From: an uncultured Planctomycetaceae bacterium
GTDB taxonomy: Bacteria; Planctomycetota; Planctomycetia; Planctomycetales; Planctomycetaceae
Assembly (NCBI GenBank): GCA_903861195.1
Contig: CAIOTJ010000187.1
Coordinates: forward strand, 1 to 54,740
Length of the DNA stretch: 54,740 nucleotides
Direction: 5' to 3'
Shown here: positions 8,906 to 17,532 of the stretch, piece by piece
Position numbering within the stretch: position 1 is the first letter of the stretch
Layout of the letters: the number at the start of each line of letters is the position of its first letter
Made by a program: the position numbers and the translations under genes
The notes under the pieces: generated by a model
Told to the model about the DNA's origin: nothing
Databases searched by the model: none
The model's input: the letters and a program-made list of their open reading frames with translations, nothing else

Positions 8906-9895
8906 TCATTCGTTCAAAATCTTGAGACGTAAGCAGTGTGACTTCATTTTGATAAACCTTTCCGCTTCCACACGGGTGAGGTTTTTACCGGTGTCTCGAA
9001 TGTATGCCAATCGCAAAAGCTCCCGAAGCTCAGCCTCCGTTTTCCGCAAAAGACCCAAGCCGCCAAACTTGTCTGGTCCACCAACACCAACAATCAAATT
9101 AATGCCTCGCCACATAAAAAAACCAGGAGGAGGAATCCAGTCAGCTGGCTCTCGGTCGAGTCTTGCTTCACAGAGATCAGTGTAATCCTCTTTGTTGTCC
9201 AAGCCGATACCGTCGCCGATGACCCCCTCCGCGGCGGAATAGGGCACAAACTTGCAGAAGTCTGAGTGGAATCTCAATCCGATCCAAACATCATTGGGGA
9301 TTTGCAGATGTTTATCACACCAGTCAGGCCCTTTTGCCGAGTGAATGCCAAGTGCCATCGATGCGAACATTGCCGTCAAGCAGTCAGCTCGGGTTCGACC
9401 GTTTTTCAGTTTATCCAGACACCATGAGGGCGGCATGAACAGTTGGCTTTTGGGAGTCAGGCCAAAGTCATCCAAGGTTCGCATACGATGGTGAAATTCA
9501 CGCATTGGAGTCTTTTCTCCTATACGATGGTGGATCGGAACCCAACACCAATCACAAAACTCGATAGAAGATTCGAAACTTTCGGGGTACCAATAGTCAA
9601 AAGAACCTCCGGTGCGCACTCCATTAATAAACTCATAGGTGTTACCCATGAAGTTGGCTGCTGCGACTCGCATCCTCAAGTCAACTTTGCAATGCGCAAC
9701 CGAGTTGTACTCGAACGTGTCATTCACACGAATGACTTGGTCGAGAATTGTCGTCAATTCGGGTTCGCCGTTGGCGATCAGTTGCGCTAGTGGCGAACCG
9801 GCTGCGACAGGTTGCAATGCAACGATCTATTTTGCATGTGCCTCTGAGCAGAGGCCCAACATCCCTATCATCAGCATGCAGATTGATTTTCGCAC
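8906..9895 (-). pseudogene. Exported protein of unknown family interrupted by an in-frame TAG just after its signal peptide
   Basis: From GTG 9895 (or ATG 9877) the frame reads a classical signal peptide, RKSICMLMIGMLGLCSEAHA, then Lys, then an amber TAG at 9827-9829. It then continues open for about 300 codons to 8906 without a frame change. The downstream part looks like real coding sequence: Trp/Cys-rich (FCDWCWVPIHHRIG, NDVWIGLRFHSDFC), with a long helix near the end (TEAELRELLRLAYIRDTG). A TTG at 9817 could in principle start the remainder, but that product would lack export. I recognise no family. Possible explanations are pseudogenisation, a sequencing error or readthrough. It sits between two exported-protein genes of the same unit. 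Confidence 0.6.
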
Positions 9896-10014
9896 AGCAT
9901 TGGATCCGGGAGGGTGAGAAAAGTGGTTGATGACCGGTTGTGTCGATTCTGACTCGAGTGTTTTTCAAGCGATCGCTGTGTCGGTAATCGGATGTGAAAA
10001 CCTCGAACTGCTTT

Positions 10015-10893
10015 TCAAGGGGCCGCTACAGTGGGGTTGGGAAGTCCTGGCAGTCCGGCTTGGATGATATCGATGCTGTCACCGTCATCCTCCGGATTGG
10101 TGGAGACAACGCTGCGGTAATGGACCTGAATCAGTGCTTCGCTGTACTCCTTTCCTTCTTCTCCTCTGCTGGTTCGGGAAATTCTATAGGGACCTCCTGG
10201 ATTGCGTTCGGTTTGGGATTCAACAAGAAACGGCTTGTCAGCTTTCGTCCAGCGTTCGATTGACCGGTCAAAACGATACACGGCAACCGAGGGATTGTCG
10301 CTTGTAAACCAGATGTATCCGGGTGTGAATTGCTGGATGACGAAATCGCGCAGGAGACGTCTCGGCCCAGCCCCGGCTTGGTATGTCTGCGGCAAAGTTG
10401 AACTGACAAACAGGGGAAAGTACGGAAGCACGGGATCGAATCGGCTGGGATTCGGATACCCGACAGGGTATCCCTCCACATCTGATTCATACCTTGTGTT
10501 GGGAACCTTCACGACAGAAACCTTCCCGGGATCCGATTCGACACCCTCAAAGACTGCCAAACCTTGACCGCCGCCAAACTGGTACTGTGTTAATGGGACC
10601 GATGTCTGATAGGTGTGAATGCTTGAGCCAGGCCGATTCGGCCCCGGCACCCAGATCGCCCGTCCGTCGCCACCTTGAAACGATGTGAACTTGAAGCTTC
10701 CCCCGTCCGCCTGCAGGACGACACGGAACGTATGAGAACCGAGGGGAATTTCCCGAAACCCGGCAACTGCCATTCGCTTTGGCCGACATAGGGCTGTTGT
10801 TTCAATTTGGGCGGCATGAACTGTGGGGATGCCTTGGACCCAGGCGAAACTTCCAAAAAGCGATGCACAGACGCTGATTCGAAATGTGTTCAT
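10015..10893 (-). CDS. Exported hypothetical protein
   Basis: A 292-residue protein with a signal peptide (hydrophobic core CASLFGSFAWVQGIPTVHA, predicted cleavage after the AHA-like HAA around residue 28). The mature part is rich in beta-formers, Pro, Gly and aromatic residues and has no predicted membrane segment. It contains GSHTFRVVLQADGGSFKFTS and a Gly/Gln-rich YQFGGGQGLAVF stretch, suggestive of a secreted beta-sandwich, but I recognise no family. Its ATG lies 4 nt after the stop of the TPR gene, so translation is probably coupled. It ends about 120 nt before the next gene. Function unknown. Confidence 0.75.
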   Translation of the reverse strand: MNTFRISVCASLFGSFAWVQGIPTVHAAQIETTALCRPKRMAVAGFREIPLGSHTFRVVLQADGGSFKFTSFQGGDGRAIWVPGPNRPGSSIHTYQTSVPLTQYQFGGGQGLAVFEGVESDPGKVSVVKVPNTRYESDVEGYPVGYPNPSRFDPVLPYFPLFVSSTLPQTYQAGAGPRRLLRDFVIQQFTPGYIWFTSDNPSVAVYRFDRSIERWTKADKPFLVESQTERNPGGPYRISRTSRGEEGKEYSEALIQVHYRSVVSTNPEDDGDSIDIIQAGLPGLPNPTVAAP

Positions 10894-10897
10894 GGTC

Positions 10898-12217
10898 TTA
10901 CTGTCCCTCGGGAAAACGTCGATCCAATCCTGCCTCAGTCAGCCCGGCGAGCAAATGGCTCTTCGGAAAACGAGTCCGGAAGTCCTTAAAGGCTGTCAAG
11001 GCGCTCCCATTGTCGCCAGTAGCCTGAAAAATGACACCGATCGAATACGCGGCCGTCTCCGCCTGCTCAGTGCTTCGATGCTTATGAATCAGTTCATCCC
11101 AAAGCTTCCGTGCACCGCTTAAGTCCTGAAAACAGTTCCACTTCAGATTGCCGGCAAGAAACAAGGCTTCGGGGCTCCACCACGCGGTAGAATCAAAATC
11201 ATGGCTCTTGCGGTAGTCATCAACGGCAACGCTCAAGGCTTCACGAGGGGGACGTCCCGCCATATGAGATGCATAGATGCAATAACCTCTTCGAAAGTAT
11301 AGCCAACTGCGTAGTGCTCGATTATTGGAAGGATCTAAGAGTTTCAGCGACTTCAGGGTGCGGTCAATCAATCGCAGAGCGCTCGTGTAATCTTTGCAGG
11401 AGATATGCAACTCCACTAACCGAGCCAGGACGGTTCCCTTTGGATCCCCTTCAAAACTGGCAGTCGCCTCTGCGTGGGGACGGGCAGATGACGCCACCGC
11501 ACTCCAATATCCTGTGGAATCTGCCAACGGTTGACTGTGCCGCGCTGTATTGACGGGAGCCAGAATCGGACGCCGGAGATATTCAACCAACATGTGTCTC
11601 AGTCGGGCATTGACCAAAAAGCCCTTCTCCGTTTGCCCCGATAACTCCTCTGTAAACGGAGCGGTTGGACTGACATCTGTCGGCATCTTTGCCAGCGTGG
11701 ACCACTCAGGAAGCACCTCTTCTGCCGTATCGACATCGAGAGTTCGGTAGAGAATACAGTCAAAGAGCCGCCAGCGTGCCGAACTCTGCCAGACATCCGC
11801 CGTCCCGTCAGTGTCGGTTTGTGCGATCAGTTTTCGATAAAGCTCTTCGGCCTCTGTTTGTTCGCCCAATGAATCGTGGATTACGGCTAGGCGATACTGA
11901 ATTTCCGAGTGATCGGTTTCTGTGTCGCGAAGCTTTGAAGACCACTTCGACAATTCCCGTTTGAGTTTGGTACGCGATTCTGTTGCTTCTTTCTGCGATG
12001 CTTGTCGTAGAACGTTGGCTTGCGACTCCCAGGCTGGTTGCGGACCCGTCGCGGAATCTGTGACACGTTTTCCTTTGGCTGGCTTTTTCGGAGCACTTAC
12101 TGTTTCGTCAGCGAAACACTTCCTCCCGTCCGCAACGCCGGTGCCGCCAAAGACCGCAAGAAGGAAGCAGAAGCAGATGTTGCACATCAAGCTCATGATT
12201 GTTCCATTAACTACCAT
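10898..12217 (-). CDS. Exported tetratricopeptide-repeat protein
   Basis: A 439-residue protein. Residues ~8-30 (MSLMCNICFCFLLAVFGGTG) form a signal peptide or N-terminal anchor. A basic, Lys/Pro-rich linker and a coiled-coil-like charged segment (about 70-100) follow. TPR-type helices come next, for example YRLAVIHDSLGEQTEAEELYRKLI, RLVELHISCKDYTSALRLIDRTL and a C-terminal AAYSIGVIFQATGDNGSALTAFKDF unit that resembles YbgF/BamD-like repeats. The ATG overlaps the 3' end of the pilin-like gene by 7 nt and has GGGAG seven bases upstream, so start and coupling agree. It is probably a periplasmic scaffold for the neighbouring exported proteins; partners unknown. Confidence 0.85.
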   Translation of the reverse strand: MVVNGTIMSLMCNICFCFLLAVFGGTGVADGRKCFADETVSAPKKPAKGKRVTDSATGPQPAWESQANVLRQASQKEATESRTKLKRELSKWSSKLRDTETDHSEIQYRLAVIHDSLGEQTEAEELYRKLIAQTDTDGTADVWQSSARWRLFDCILYRTLDVDTAEEVLPEWSTLAKMPTDVSPTAPFTEELSGQTEKGFLVNARLRHMLVEYLRRPILAPVNTARHSQPLADSTGYWSAVASSARPHAEATASFEGDPKGTVLARLVELHISCKDYTSALRLIDRTLKSLKLLDPSNNRALRSWLYFRRGYCIYASHMAGRPPREALSVAVDDYRKSHDFDSTAWWSPEALFLAGNLKWNCFQDLSGARKLWDELIHKHRSTEQAETAAYSIGVIFQATGDNGSALTAFKDFRTRFPKSHLLAGLTEAGLDRRFPEGQ

Positions 12218-12435
12218 TTGGTGACTCCCGAGGTCGTATCGCCGACCTGCTGTTCTAGTTTGCGTTCCTGATCGAGAAAACTATTGCGAATTCGCGGCCA
12301 TCCGATCTTCACGCTGAACACTAGGATGGGAAGGCAAATCGCTGCGATTACTAGAATCGATTCAATCGTCACGCTTCCGCGTCGCAATGACCGTTTTTGC
12401 CTGACTTCTCTGAGTATTGTGAAGTTTCGGTTCAC
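12211..12435 (-). CDS. Class III (Flp/TadE-like) pseudopilin-like small membrane protein
   Basis: A 74-residue protein. A basic leader ending RRG is followed by SVTIE and a hydrophobic helix (SILVIAAICLPILVFSV). That is the G|xxxxE pattern cut by TadV/FppA-type prepilin peptidases in Flp pilins and TadE/F pseudopilins, with the Glu at +5. A short amphipathic tail follows. No other tad genes are in the window. It is the first gene of the five-gene minus-strand group and overlaps the TPR gene by 7 nt. The family assignment rests on the processing motif only, because the helix is too short to separate Flp from TadE. Confidence 0.7.
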   Translation of the reverse strand: MNRNFTILREVRQKRSLRRGSVTIESILVIAAICLPILVFSVKIGWPRIRNSFLDQERKLEQQVGDTTSGVTKW

Positions 12436-12578
12436 GACGACTCACCATGCTGAGTTCTTGTTTCACCACTTCCCGACACTGCTGAGACGCTTGCGATCAG
12501 CAAGGATGGTCGAAACAGTCACCATCGCAGAAGACTGCTGTACGCGACTCAATGCTCTCCATTACTCTCTGAATTTTT

Positions 12579-12606
12579 TGTATACTAAAGGTGTCTGCAG
12601 CGTCAA
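12579..12606 (-). promoter_or_regulatory. Sigma70-like promoter for the 12435-8038 unit
   Basis: On the minus strand TTGACG (12606-12601) and TATACA (12584-12579) are separated by 16 bases. The predicted start lies about 135 bases upstream of the pilin-like gene. The -35 matches five of six consensus bases and the -10 matches four. Confidence 0.45.
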
Positions 12607-12827
12607 CCGCAGATTGGGGTTTTCCAGAAATGAGAAGCGGTGGTTCCTCAATGCTCGATTCCCTGTCATTGTCCCGGCCGACAAAATGGGGGTTGATGCA
12701 GATTTATGGTTCAAGGTTGCTGGGAAACGGGCAGTTGGTCGGACCTGTATTGTTTGATATGTGAGTTCAGACATATGACTTGGACTTCATAAAAGCTGGC
12801 ACAACATCTCCGGAGAGGCAACCTCTT
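12607..12827. other. Intergenic spacer
   Basis: Together with 12436-12606 this forms a gap of nearly 400 bases between the pilin-like gene and modC. It is AT-richer than the flanking mod operon. Short frames exist but none has a ribosome-binding site, family resemblance or GC3 pattern. I see nothing else here, and no clear terminator hairpin for modC. Confidence 0.4.
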
Positions 12828-13556
12828 TCAGGGCATCGCGAGCAAGCGCCGGACCTGGCTGCTGGCGGGAAACTGGAGGACGTCGGCGGTGGGGCCGGCC
12901 TGCAGGATCTGGCCCTCTTCGAGCACCACGACATGGTCGGAGAGGGCCCGGACATCGGCGGGGTCGTGGGTCACCAGTACGGTGGGGATCTGCTCGGTCA
13001 CGAGGAACGTGCGCAGCAGGCCGCGCAGGTCGTTGCGGGTGGGGGTGTCGAGGGCCGAGAGGGGTTCGTCCAGCAGCAACAGCTTGGGCCGGCGGGCGAC
13101 CGCCCGGGCCAGTCCCACCCGCTGCTGCTGGCCTCCGGACAACTCGTGGGGATAGCGCCGCTGCAGCCCCGCCAGCTGCAGCAAATCGAGCAGCTCGGCC
13201 ACCCGGCGGTCCCGTTCGATCCGGGACCGCCCGCGCAGCCCAAACGCAATGTTGGATTGCACAGTCAAGTGGGGGAACAGCGAGTACTCCTGGAACAGGC
13301 AGCCCAGGTCGCGCTGCTGCGGGGGAAGGGTGAATCCCCGCGAAGTCTCCAGCCAGAGATCCTCTCCCAGGCAGATTCGCCCGGTGTCGATTGGCTCCAG
13401 CCCGGCCAGTGCCCGCAGGATGGTGCTTTTGCCCGAGCCCGACGCCCCCACGAGGGCGGTGGTGCCACCCTGGGAAAGACTGTGGTCGAACTCGACTTCG
13501 AGCACAAATCCGCTGCGGTAGCGGTGCCGCAGGGCGACGTGCAGGGGGCTCGTCAT
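12828..13556 (-). CDS. modC: Molybdate ABC transporter ATP-binding protein, short form
   Basis: A 242-residue ABC ATPase with Walker A GASGSGKST (about residues 36-44), Q-loop CLFQEYSLFPHL, signature LSGGQQQR, Walker B LLLLDEPLSALD and H-loop VLVTHDPAD. The intact set implies an active transporter motor at the inner face of the membrane. Gene order modA-modB-modC gives the specificity. The start ATG overlaps the modB stop (ATGA). Unlike E. coli ModC (about 350 residues) it stops right after the ATPase fold, so it lacks the C-terminal TOBE/MopI molybdate-binding domain; sensing may be left to the upstream regulator. Tungstate as substrate cannot be excluded. Confidence 0.9.
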   Translation of the reverse strand: MTSPLHVALRHRYRSGFVLEVEFDHSLSQGGTTALVGASGSGKSTILRALAGLEPIDTGRICLGEDLWLETSRGFTLPPQQRDLGCLFQEYSLFPHLTVQSNIAFGLRGRSRIERDRRVAELLDLLQLAGLQRRYPHELSGGQQQRVGLARAVARRPKLLLLDEPLSALDTPTRNDLRGLLRTFLVTEQIPTVLVTHDPADVRALSDHVVVLEEGQILQAGPTADVLQFPASSQVRRLLAMP

Positions 13557-14215
13557 CGTCCCCCCCGACCGCGATCGAGCGTCTGCACCAGGCCCAGCGC
13601 CAGCAGGGCGAACAGCAGCAGCCAGACCGAGGTGGTGACCGCCGCCGAGTACCGCAACGCCTGCACGTCGTCGTAGACCGCCATCGACAGGGTGCGGGTG
13701 ACGCCGGGAATGTTTCCCCCCACCATCAGAATCACGCCGAATTCCCCCACGGTGTGGGCGAACGTCAGAATCATCCCGGTGAGAATGCCCCGCCACGCCA
13801 GTGGAATGGTCACCCGCAGCAGGGTCTGGACGGGCGACAATCCCAGGCACCAGGCCGCTTCGATCAACCGGCGATCCACCGCCGCGAGGGCGCTGGTGAA
13901 GGGGCGGACAGCGAACGGCAGGTTGTACAGCACCGAGGCGACCAGCATGCCGCCAAACGTAAACGTGAGCGGGGCCCCGGTGAGTGACATCCAGACTCTG
14001 CCCAGCGGGCTGTGCGGGCCCAACCCCCACAGCAGGTAAAAGCCCAGCACCGTCGGGGGAAGTACCAGCGGCAACGCGACCAGCGCCTCGACCAGGTACC
14101 GCCACCGCGAGCGGGTGCTGGCGAGCCAGGCCGCCAGCGGCAGCCCCAGGACCAGCAGGGCCAGCGTGGTGGCCCCGGCCAGTTGCAGTGTCAGTCGAAA
14201 GGCGGTCCAGTCCAT
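13553..14215 (-). CDS. modB: Molybdate ABC transporter permease
   Basis: A 220-residue inner-membrane permease with about five or six hydrophobic segments, starting MDWTAFRLTLQLAGATTLAL. ALVALPLVLPPTVLGFYLL and the EAAWCLGLSPVQTLLRVTIPLAW coupling helix (EAA-type motif) are typical of ModB. FAHTVGEFGVILMVGGNIPG is the well-conserved ModB signature near the C-terminus. The start is set by the modA stop (TGATG, one-base overlap); the frame extends further upstream, but that part only shadows modA. It overlaps modC by 4 nt. Together with ModA and ModC it forms a ModAB2C2 importer. Confidence 0.93.
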   Translation of the reverse strand: MDWTAFRLTLQLAGATTLALLVLGLPLAAWLASTRSRWRYLVEALVALPLVLPPTVLGFYLLWGLGPHSPLGRVWMSLTGAPLTFTFGGMLVASVLYNLPFAVRPFTSALAAVDRRLIEAAWCLGLSPVQTLLRVTIPLAWRGILTGMILTFAHTVGEFGVILMVGGNIPGVTRTLSMAVYDDVQALRYSAAVTTSVWLLLFALLALGLVQTLDRGRGGR

Positions 14216-15114
14216 CACGGTCCCGGCTCGGGAAGTTGGAACCCATGCTCCTTCAGCAGATCTCGCCCCGAGGGCCCCACCAGAAACTCGCGCAGCGCCC
14301 GGGCTGCCTCGGGATCGCGGGCCCACTTCAGAATGACTCCTCCCTGCCGGAGGGGCGGATGCAGGTCGGACGGGATGGGCAGGCCCCGCCCGCGGCCTGC
14401 CAGCCGGGGATCGCGGGCCAGCGACGCCGAGACCAATCCCACGCTGGCCGCGCCGGTGTCGACAAACTGCAGGGCCTGGGCGACGTTGTCGGCCAGAACG
14501 AGCCGGGGCGCGACTTCGTCGGCAATGTTCCACGATTTCAAAACGGCGAGGGCGGCCTTGCCATAGGGGGCGTGGTCGGGGTTCGCGATCGCAATGCGGG
14601 TTACCCTCGGGTCTTGCAGCAAATCAACTCCTTCGCCCCCCTCCGGCAGCTCGGTCCCAGACCCAATCCACAGCACCAGGTTGCCGCGGGCGTATTCGAA
14701 CTGGCTGTCGGGCAGGGCATCGCCCTGGTCGACCAGGCGCTGGGGGAGGTCGAGATCGGCCGAGAGAAACAGGTCGAAGGGGGCCTGCTGGGTGAACTGC
14801 GCGAAGAAACTGCCCGAGGAACCGAATGCCACTTCGAGGTCGATCTGGGGATGCTCGGTCTGAAAGCCGCGCTGCAGTTCGGGAAACACCAACCGCAGGT
14901 CCGAAGCGGCGGCAATGCGAACGCGGGGGCGCGTGACGGGATCAGGCGAATCGGCCGCAGAGACCTCCGGCAGAACTTTGACGGCGCTGGAATTCGCCGG
15001 GGTGGGGTCCGCCCCCGCAGGCCCCGTTCCGGAAGGTGTCGGGCCCGGGTGGCCGCAGCCGCAGGCCAGCACCAGGCAGCCCAGCCAGACGAGTGGGCGA
15101 ATCTCAATCGACAT
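14215..15114 (-). CDS. modA: Molybdate ABC transporter substrate-binding lipoprotein
   Basis: A 299-residue type II periplasmic binding protein. The first residues give a lipoprotein signal with lipobox LVLAC (Cys18), then a Pro/Ala/Ser-rich tether up to about residue 60. The binding domain begins RVRIAAASDLRLVFPELQ, the ModA-type oxyanion-binding start, and includes FGSSGSFFAQF and DLFLSADLDLPQRLVDQG. It should capture molybdate (or tungstate) outside the membrane and deliver it to ModB. The ATG at 15114 lies within the 3' end of the regulator gene (11-nt overlap); an in-frame upstream extension only shadows that gene. It is first of the transporter genes proper. Confidence 0.92.
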   Translation of the reverse strand: MSIEIRPLVWLGCLVLACGCGHPGPTPSGTGPAGADPTPANSSAVKVLPEVSAADSPDPVTRPRVRIAAASDLRLVFPELQRGFQTEHPQIDLEVAFGSSGSFFAQFTQQAPFDLFLSADLDLPQRLVDQGDALPDSQFEYARGNLVLWIGSGTELPEGGEGVDLLQDPRVTRIAIANPDHAPYGKAALAVLKSWNIADEVAPRLVLADNVAQALQFVDTGAASVGLVSASLARDPRLAGRGRGLPIPSDLHPPLRQGGVILKWARDPEAARALREFLVGPSGRDLLKEHGFQLPEPGP

Positions 15115-16159
15115 GCTGAACCTCGCCGGTTTGAGTGGTGTCGTACCCGGGCAGTTCGGCCAAAAGCTGCCGGTAGCCGGGAGAGCGCAGCACGTTCCGC
15201 AGCGCGACCACACGGGGGCTGCTCAACTCGGCGACCGGGCAGACCAGTTCGTAGGCCTCGTCTCGGACGGAGAGAAACCGCAGGCCCGCTTCTTCACTGA
15301 CGAGGCGAACGCAGACCCCGGCGTCGGCCCAGCCCGAGCGGATCGCCTCGGCCACTGAGCGGTGATCGCGCGCCAGACGCGAGACGCTGCCTTTTCCCTG
15401 CCGCAATTCATCGAGGCATTGCCGGGCTCCAGAACCGGGCTCGCGTCCGATCCAGCGAATGCGCGAACGAAGCACGGCATCCACACTGTTGAGCTTGAGC
15501 CGCGGGGCAACCACCAACCCCTCTTGCCAGCGGGCGACATGGACCAGGGCGAACCCCGGCCCCAGGGTCCGCCGGACGACGGCGGCATTCCCCTCGCCCG
15601 AGTTGTGCAGGTGCAGGCCGGCGAGGTGGACCTTCCCCGCGGCGAAGAGTTCCAGTGCGGCCCCGCTGGAGCGGGGGAGTGCCAGCAGGCGGTGGTCGGT
15701 GGTGCGGGCGTATTCCGAGGCCAGCAGTCCCGCCGCCGGGTCGCAACCGGCCAGCACCAGAGTCTGCGAGGGGGGGACCTGGCTGCGGAACTGCAGGACG
15801 CCGAACTCCGAGACGCCATCGTGGGGTGGGGCCCAGGGAAAGGCGGTCTCGGCCGGGTAGAGGAGGGTGTGGTCACCAACCGCGGCCTGCCAGAAGCGGC
15901 AGCGGTCGGTCTCGGGGGGCCAGGCCCAGTCGGGGGCCCGGGCCGGGTCGGCCTGGGGCTGGAACAGGTCTTCGAGCCGGCACTGAAACGCCTGCGACAG
16001 GGACAGGGCCGTGGCGATCGACGGCAACAACCGCCCCGTCTCGATGGCACTGACCTCGGTCCGCGAGATGCCGGCCCGGGTGGCGAGTTCCTGCTGCGAC
16101 CAGTTCCGCGCCATCCGATGGAGCCGGACCTGGTTCTGGATCTTCAACGTCGCTGACAT
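15104..16159 (-). CDS. XRE-family regulator fused to a periplasmic-binding-like (PBP) domain, probable molybdate regulator
   Basis: A 351-residue protein (ATG 16159; a further in-frame ATG at 16198 adds 13 residues). Residues ~5-65 form a Cro/XRE helix-turn-helix, with [22 protein letters not shown] as helices 2-3. After a linker, residues ~110-345 resemble a type II periplasmic-binding fold ([52 protein letters not shown]). PBP-domain regulators of this type (PF12727-like) often sit next to molybdate genes. Its stop overlaps the modA start by 11 nt, so it is co-transcribed with the transporter, and an oxyanion-responsive repressor or activator of the operon is the likely role. No E. coli-type ModE is visible. 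Confidence 0.87.
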   Translation of the reverse strand: MSATLKIQNQVRLHRMARNWSQQELATRAGISRTEVSAIETGRLLPSIATALSLSQAFQCRLEDLFQPQADPARAPDWAWPPETDRCRFWQAAVGDHTLLYPAETAFPWAPPHDGVSEFGVLQFRSQVPPSQTLVLAGCDPAAGLLASEYARTTDHRLLALPRSSGAALELFAAGKVHLAGLHLHNSGEGNAAVVRRTLGPGFALVHVARWQEGLVVAPRLKLNSVDAVLRSRIRWIGREPGSGARQCLDELRQGKGSVSRLARDHRSVAEAIRSGWADAGVCVRLVSEEAGLRFLSVRDEAYELVCPVAELSSPRVVALRNVLRSPGYRQLLAELPGYDTTQTGEVQHVD

Positions 16160-16255
16160 GATCGTGTCATTCTTGCGCCCGGATTGTATCAACGTCAAGC
16201 CGTGCTTAGGCTGAAAGTCCAGATCACTTCAGGTTGGCTTGGGGAGTCTTTGCCG

Positions 16256-17332
16256 ATGTTGTTGCCAGACCGTGTTGCCGAGTCTGTCCCTGCACCGGGG
16301 GGTTGCCGCCGTCGGCGGGGCTTCACCCTGATTGAATTGCTGGTGGTCATTGCCATCCTTGGCATTCTGGTCGCGCTGCTGTTGCCCGCGGTGCAGCAGG
16401 CGCGGGAGTCGGCGCGGCGGGTGCAGTGCAAGAATCACCTCAAGCAACTGGGCTTGGCGCTCAGCAATTATCACGACGCCCACCGGGTGTTTCCCCCCGG
16501 ACGGATGCGTAGCGCATGGGATGGGGCGGGGCGGTGTTTCTCGGCGTACGCCCACCTGTTGCCATACCTCGAAGCCTCGACGCTGTATCAGCAGATCAAC
16601 TTTCAGGCCGACCCGGATGATCCGGCCCGGAATGGAACTGCGCTGGGGCAGACCATTCCGTTCTTTTTGTGTCCGTCCGACTCCAGGCAGATTCTGCAGA
16701 GCAACACCGTGAATGGAGTGGTGGTGAACAGTGCGGTTCACAACTATCCGCTTTGCACGGGAACGACACTTCCCCTCTCGCCTCGGAACCCGGGCGGCGT
16801 TCCTGTGACGGGAGTGTTTTTTGAGAATTCGTCGATTGGGTTCCGCGACCTGAGGGATGGGGCGAGCCAGACTGTGTGCATCAGTGAAACGGTGAAGGCG
16901 GAAGGGGGACCAGACACCTGGGACGGTGTTTCCCGAACGAATGGATTTGTGCTGACCCGGGGGAACGACAACGCGACCCAGGGACCCGAGTTGACCGATT
17001 ACAACACCCAGTGCACAGGGCCGGGGCTGAGGCTGCAGCAGACTCGGGGCAGCCGGTGGCTCTACGGCGCTCCGGGGCACTCGATGTACAACCACCGTCG
17101 GCCGCCGAATGATGCGCGGGTCGACTGCCGGGGGGGGCTGCCACACAGCATTCGCTCGGCATATTGGTGGGATCGGCTGAGTCTGGATGTGGCGGCGCGG
17201 AGCCGCCATGTGGGAGGGGTGCACGCGCTGTTCTGTGATGGGCGGGTGCAGTTTGTGAGCGACAGTGTCCATCTGCCGACGTGGCAGGGGCTGGGAAGCC
17301 GCGCGGGGGATGAAGTTGTGGGCGAATACTGA
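16256..17332 (+). CDS. DUF1559 protein with type II prepilin-like N-terminus
   Basis: A 358-residue protein starting at ATG 16256, which has GGGGAG nine bases upstream. After a basic leader comes [17 protein letters not shown], a textbook prepilin peptidase site (G|FTLIE) followed by a hydrophobic helix and [20 protein letters not shown]. This is followed by the DUF1559 (SBP_bac_10) domain with the conserved [16 protein letters not shown] block. It closes with [19 protein letters not shown], the H-x9-DG ending typical of the family. DUF1559 proteins are a large planctomycete paralogue family, thought to be exported pseudopilins of unknown function. It is divergent from the molybdate regulator. 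Confidence 0.93.
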   Translation: MLLPDRVAESVPAPGGCRRRRGFTLIELLVVIAILGILVALLLPAVQQARESARRVQCKNHLKQLGLALSNYHDAHRVFPPGRMRSAWDGAGRCFSAYAHLLPYLEASTLYQQINFQADPDDPARNGTALGQTIPFFLCPSDSRQILQSNTVNGVVVNSAVHNYPLCTGTTLPLSPRNPGGVPVTGVFFENSSIGFRDLRDGASQTVCISETVKAEGGPDTWDGVSRTNGFVLTRGNDNATQGPELTDYNTQCTGPGLRLQQTRGSRWLYGAPGHSMYNHRRPPNDARVDCRGGLPHSIRSAYWWDRLSLDVAARSRHVGGVHALFCDGRVQFVSDSVHLPTWQGLGSRAGDEVVGEY

Positions 17333-17532
17333 TCGAATTTTCACTTATTGGCATCGGTGGGGTGGCAAAGATTTTTCTCGACGCTCGGGAGTCTGGACCA
17401 GAACGGGACGGAGGCCGACTGAGTTTGGCCAAAAACCGATCAACGGCCGATCGGGGACGGTTGTCACTCGTTCGACAGTCGCTACACTGCGGGTCCTCGA
17501 CACAACTTCCCACCTGTCTGGCTCATGGACTG

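Noticed and set aside
9827-9829. Pyrrolysine or other programmed recoding at TAG
   Set aside because: No pyl genes, SECIS-like element or enzyme context; TAG is used as a normal stop elsewhere (52604, 54709). Mutation or error is simpler.
12828-14246. Apparent single long minus-strand protein covering modB and modC
   Set aside because: Its first half is Arg/Gly/Pro-rich out-of-frame translation of modB; real modB (13553-14215) and modC (13556 start) overlap by ATGA in different frames.
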